This document shows, in pieces, positions 62,630-64,000 of a stretch of DNA of 64,000 nt. Origin of the DNA: Bifidobacterium bombi DSM 19703 (lineage in GTDB: Bacteria; Actinomycetota; Actinomycetes; Actinomycetales; Bifidobacteriaceae); assembly GCF_000737845.1 (NCBI RefSeq), contig NZ_ATLK01000002.1, forward strand, positions 186,006 through 250,005, read 5' to 3'. Numbering within the stretch: position 1 is the stretch's first letter; every line of letters starts with the position of its first letter. The notes beneath the pieces were generated by a model. The model searched no databases and was not told where the DNA came from. It saw nothing but the letters and a program-made list of their open reading frames with translations. A program made the translations under genes and the position numbers.

Positions 62630-62896
62630 ATGGCTGAAAAGCAAGAGCGTAACTTCCGCAAGACCCACAGTGGGTATGTCGTGTCCGATAAGATGGACAA
62701 GACGATCACAGTGGAACTTGAGCAGCGCGCCACCCACCCCTTGTATGGCAAGGTTGTACGTTCCACTCGTACGGTCAAAGTCCACGATGAACACAACGAC
62801 GCCCATGTTGGCGACTTTGTGAGTATCATGGAGACTCGGCCTTTGAGTAAGACCAAGCGTTGGCGTCTCGACTCCATTGTCGAGCGCGCCAAGTAA
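62630..62896 (+). CDS. rpsQ: Ribosomal protein S17
   Basis: 88 residues. [40 protein letters not shown] and [20 protein letters not shown]. 3 bp after rpmC. The following 70-bp gap before rplN is the longest in this part of the operon. Confidence 0.97.
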   Translation: MAEKQERNFRKTHSGYVVSDKMDKTITVELEQRATHPLYGKVVRSTRTVKVHDEHNDAHVGDFVSIMETRPLSKTKRWRLDSIVERAK

Positions 62897-62966
62897 CAAG
62901 TTCGGCAAGGCTTCGCTGTCACCTTCATCGGTGCCAGCGGAGAACCAGCACGGCTAAGGAGAATCA

Positions 62967-63335
62967 ATGATTCAGCAGGAAACGCGGCTTCGCGTCGCCG
63001 ACAACACGGGTGCCAAGGAGATTTTGGCCATCCGCGTGCTCGGTGGGTCGAAGCGACGCTATGCCGGCATAGGCGACGTCATCGTCGCTACCGTCAAGGA
63101 TGCAATACCCGGCGGGTCGGTCAAGAAGGGCGACGTGGTGAAAGCCGTAGTCGTTCGTACAGTAAAGGAGCATCGTCGTAAAGACGGCTCATACATCAAG
63201 TTCGACGAGAACGCAGCGGTGATTCTCGGCTCCGGCCGAGAGCCCAAGGGCACTCGTATTTTCGGACCGGTCGGTCGTGAGTTGCGCGACAAGCGCTTCA
63301 TGAAGATCGTTTCGCTCGCACCGGAGGTGATCTGA
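62967..63335 (+). CDS. rplN: Ribosomal protein L14
   Basis: 122 residues. [20 protein letters not shown] and the signature [17 protein letters not shown]; ends [16 protein letters not shown]. Normal length; AAGGAGAATC precedes the ATG. Confidence 0.98.
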   Translation: MIQQETRLRVADNTGAKEILAIRVLGGSKRRYAGIGDVIVATVKDAIPGGSVKKGDVVKAVVVRTVKEHRRKDGSYIKFDENAAVILGSGREPKGTRIFGPVGRELRDKRFMKIVSLAPEVI

Positions 63336-63336
63336 A

Positions 63337-63672
63337 ATGGTAGCCAAGATCAAGACAGGCGACCAGGTAAAGGTCATCCGCGGCAAGGATCGCGGCAAGG
63401 AAGGTAAAGTCACCCGGGTTCTGCCCAATGACCGCCTTATTGTCGAGGGTGTGCAGATCGTCAAGAAGCATGTCCGTGCCACGCAGCAAGGACAGGAAGC
63501 CGGCATCATCTCGACTGAGGCTCCGATTCATCGCTCGAATGTGATGGTGGTTGATTCGGAGACCGGCAAGCCCACTAGGGTCGGCGTTAAGGTCAGCACC
63601 GTCGAAAAGGACGGCAAAGTCAAGACGGTGCGCACGCGCATCGCCAAGAAGTCCGGAAAGGAGCTCGCATGA
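63337..63672 (+). CDS. rplX: Ribosomal protein L24
   Basis: 111 residues. [20 protein letters not shown], the KOW motif, then [20 protein letters not shown]. One of the first proteins bound in 50S assembly. Its stop overlaps the rplE start by 4 bp (ATGA). Confidence 0.97.
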   Translation: MVAKIKTGDQVKVIRGKDRGKEGKVTRVLPNDRLIVEGVQIVKKHVRATQQGQEAGIISTEAPIHRSNVMVVDSETGKPTRVGVKVSTVEKDGKVKTVRTRIAKKSGKELA

Positions 63673-64000
63673 GTGAAACAACTGTTGAAGCCCCGGCGAT
63701 GCCCCGCCTTAAGCAACGGTACAACGACGAAATCGTACCGGAGCTTGAGAAGGAATTCAAGTATTCAAACCCGATGCAGGTGGCAGGAGTCAAGAAGGTA
63801 GTCGTTTCCATGGGTGTTGGCGCGGCTGCTCGTGATTCCAAGCTCATTGAAGGTGCGGTGCGGGACTTGACCGCCATTACTGGGCAGAAGCCGAAGATTA
63901 CCAAGGCCAAGAAGTCTGTCGCCCAGTTCCATTTGCGTGAAGGCCAGGCAATAGGTGCCTACGTGACTCTTCGCGGCGACCGCATGTGGGAGTTCCTTGA
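63669..64000 (+). CDS. rplE: Ribosomal protein L5, cut by the window edge
   Basis: The first 110 codons are present (full protein about 180-190). [60 protein letters not shown]. Binds 5S rRNA. The 3' part is beyond the window. Confidence 0.97.
   Translation, partial: MSETTVEAPAMPRLKQRYNDEIVPELEKEFKYSNPMQVAGVKKVVVSMGVGAAARDSKLIEGAVRDLTAITGQKPKITKAKKSVAQFHLREGQAIGAYVTLRGDRMWEFL

Noticed and set aside
1..64000. Search for CRISPR arrays, rRNA genes and complete insertion sequences
   Set aside because: No regularly spaced 25-40 bp direct repeats with unique spacers, no rRNA sequence and no intact transposase gene were seen; the tandem arrays present have no spacers.

Overview
The window reads as a chromosome segment of an actinobacterium, almost certainly Bifidobacterium or a close relative in the Bifidobacteriaceae. 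The reasons are the moderately GC-rich core genes, the neighbourhood gmk - ilvD - rpoZ - metK - cfa - priA - fmt, an adhE gene just upstream of the S10 ribosomal protein operon, a degenerate actinobacterial PriA, and a MoxR/DUF58/VWA operon ending in a bifidobacterial-type small membrane protein gene. This is recognition from protein sequence; no search was run.

Region 1 (1-4480) is AT-richer accessory DNA next to a tRNA-Ser(TGA). All its genes lie on the minus strand: three small membrane or coiled-coil proteins in an overlapping cluster (the middle one broken by two homopolymer frameshifts), a probable AbaSI/PvuRts1I-type modification-dependent endonuclease, and an unknown 141-residue protein.

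Region 2 (4480-15123) is the most interesting part. It is a peptide/transport/two-component locus with signs of duplication and decay. It holds three small secreted-peptide loci: 5218-6236, 10532-10708 and 13125-13495. Two of these are paired with a 57-59 residue hydrophobic protein of the size expected for an immunity protein. It also holds a frameshifted exporter-type ABC gene, an ABC-2 ATPase/permease pair, a NarL-type histidine kinase divergent from a LuxR-type regulator, and an FtsX-like permease fragment. Pieces of the exporter gene and of the regulator recur about 3.8 kb and 6.3 kb away as truncated copies flanking the first secreted-protein gene. The small peptide genes are too short for most gene callers. 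Inverted repeats in front of two of them look like operators.

Region 3 (15124-46606) is core metabolism and housekeeping: galE, hisA/priA, glnA, a secreted cell-envelope protein, gmk, ilvD, rpoZ, metK, cfa, primosomal priA, a HAD phosphatase, fmt, an IMPase-like protein with altered catalytic motifs, hup, purB overlapping a large flippase-like membrane protein, and a tightly overlapped MoxR-DUF58-VWA operon. Several gaps of 0.4-1.3 kb between these genes carry no gene but consist of degenerate, strongly G/T-skewed reiterations.

Region 4 (46762-64000) holds ung with a 23-bp tandem repeat over its stop codon, a LytR_C protein, a cold-shock gene, tRNA-Ser(GCT), a GNAT acetyltransferase, a YigZ protein, rplM-rpsI, a VOC protein, adhE, and the S10-spc ribosomal operon from rpsJ to the start of rplE, which runs off the right edge.
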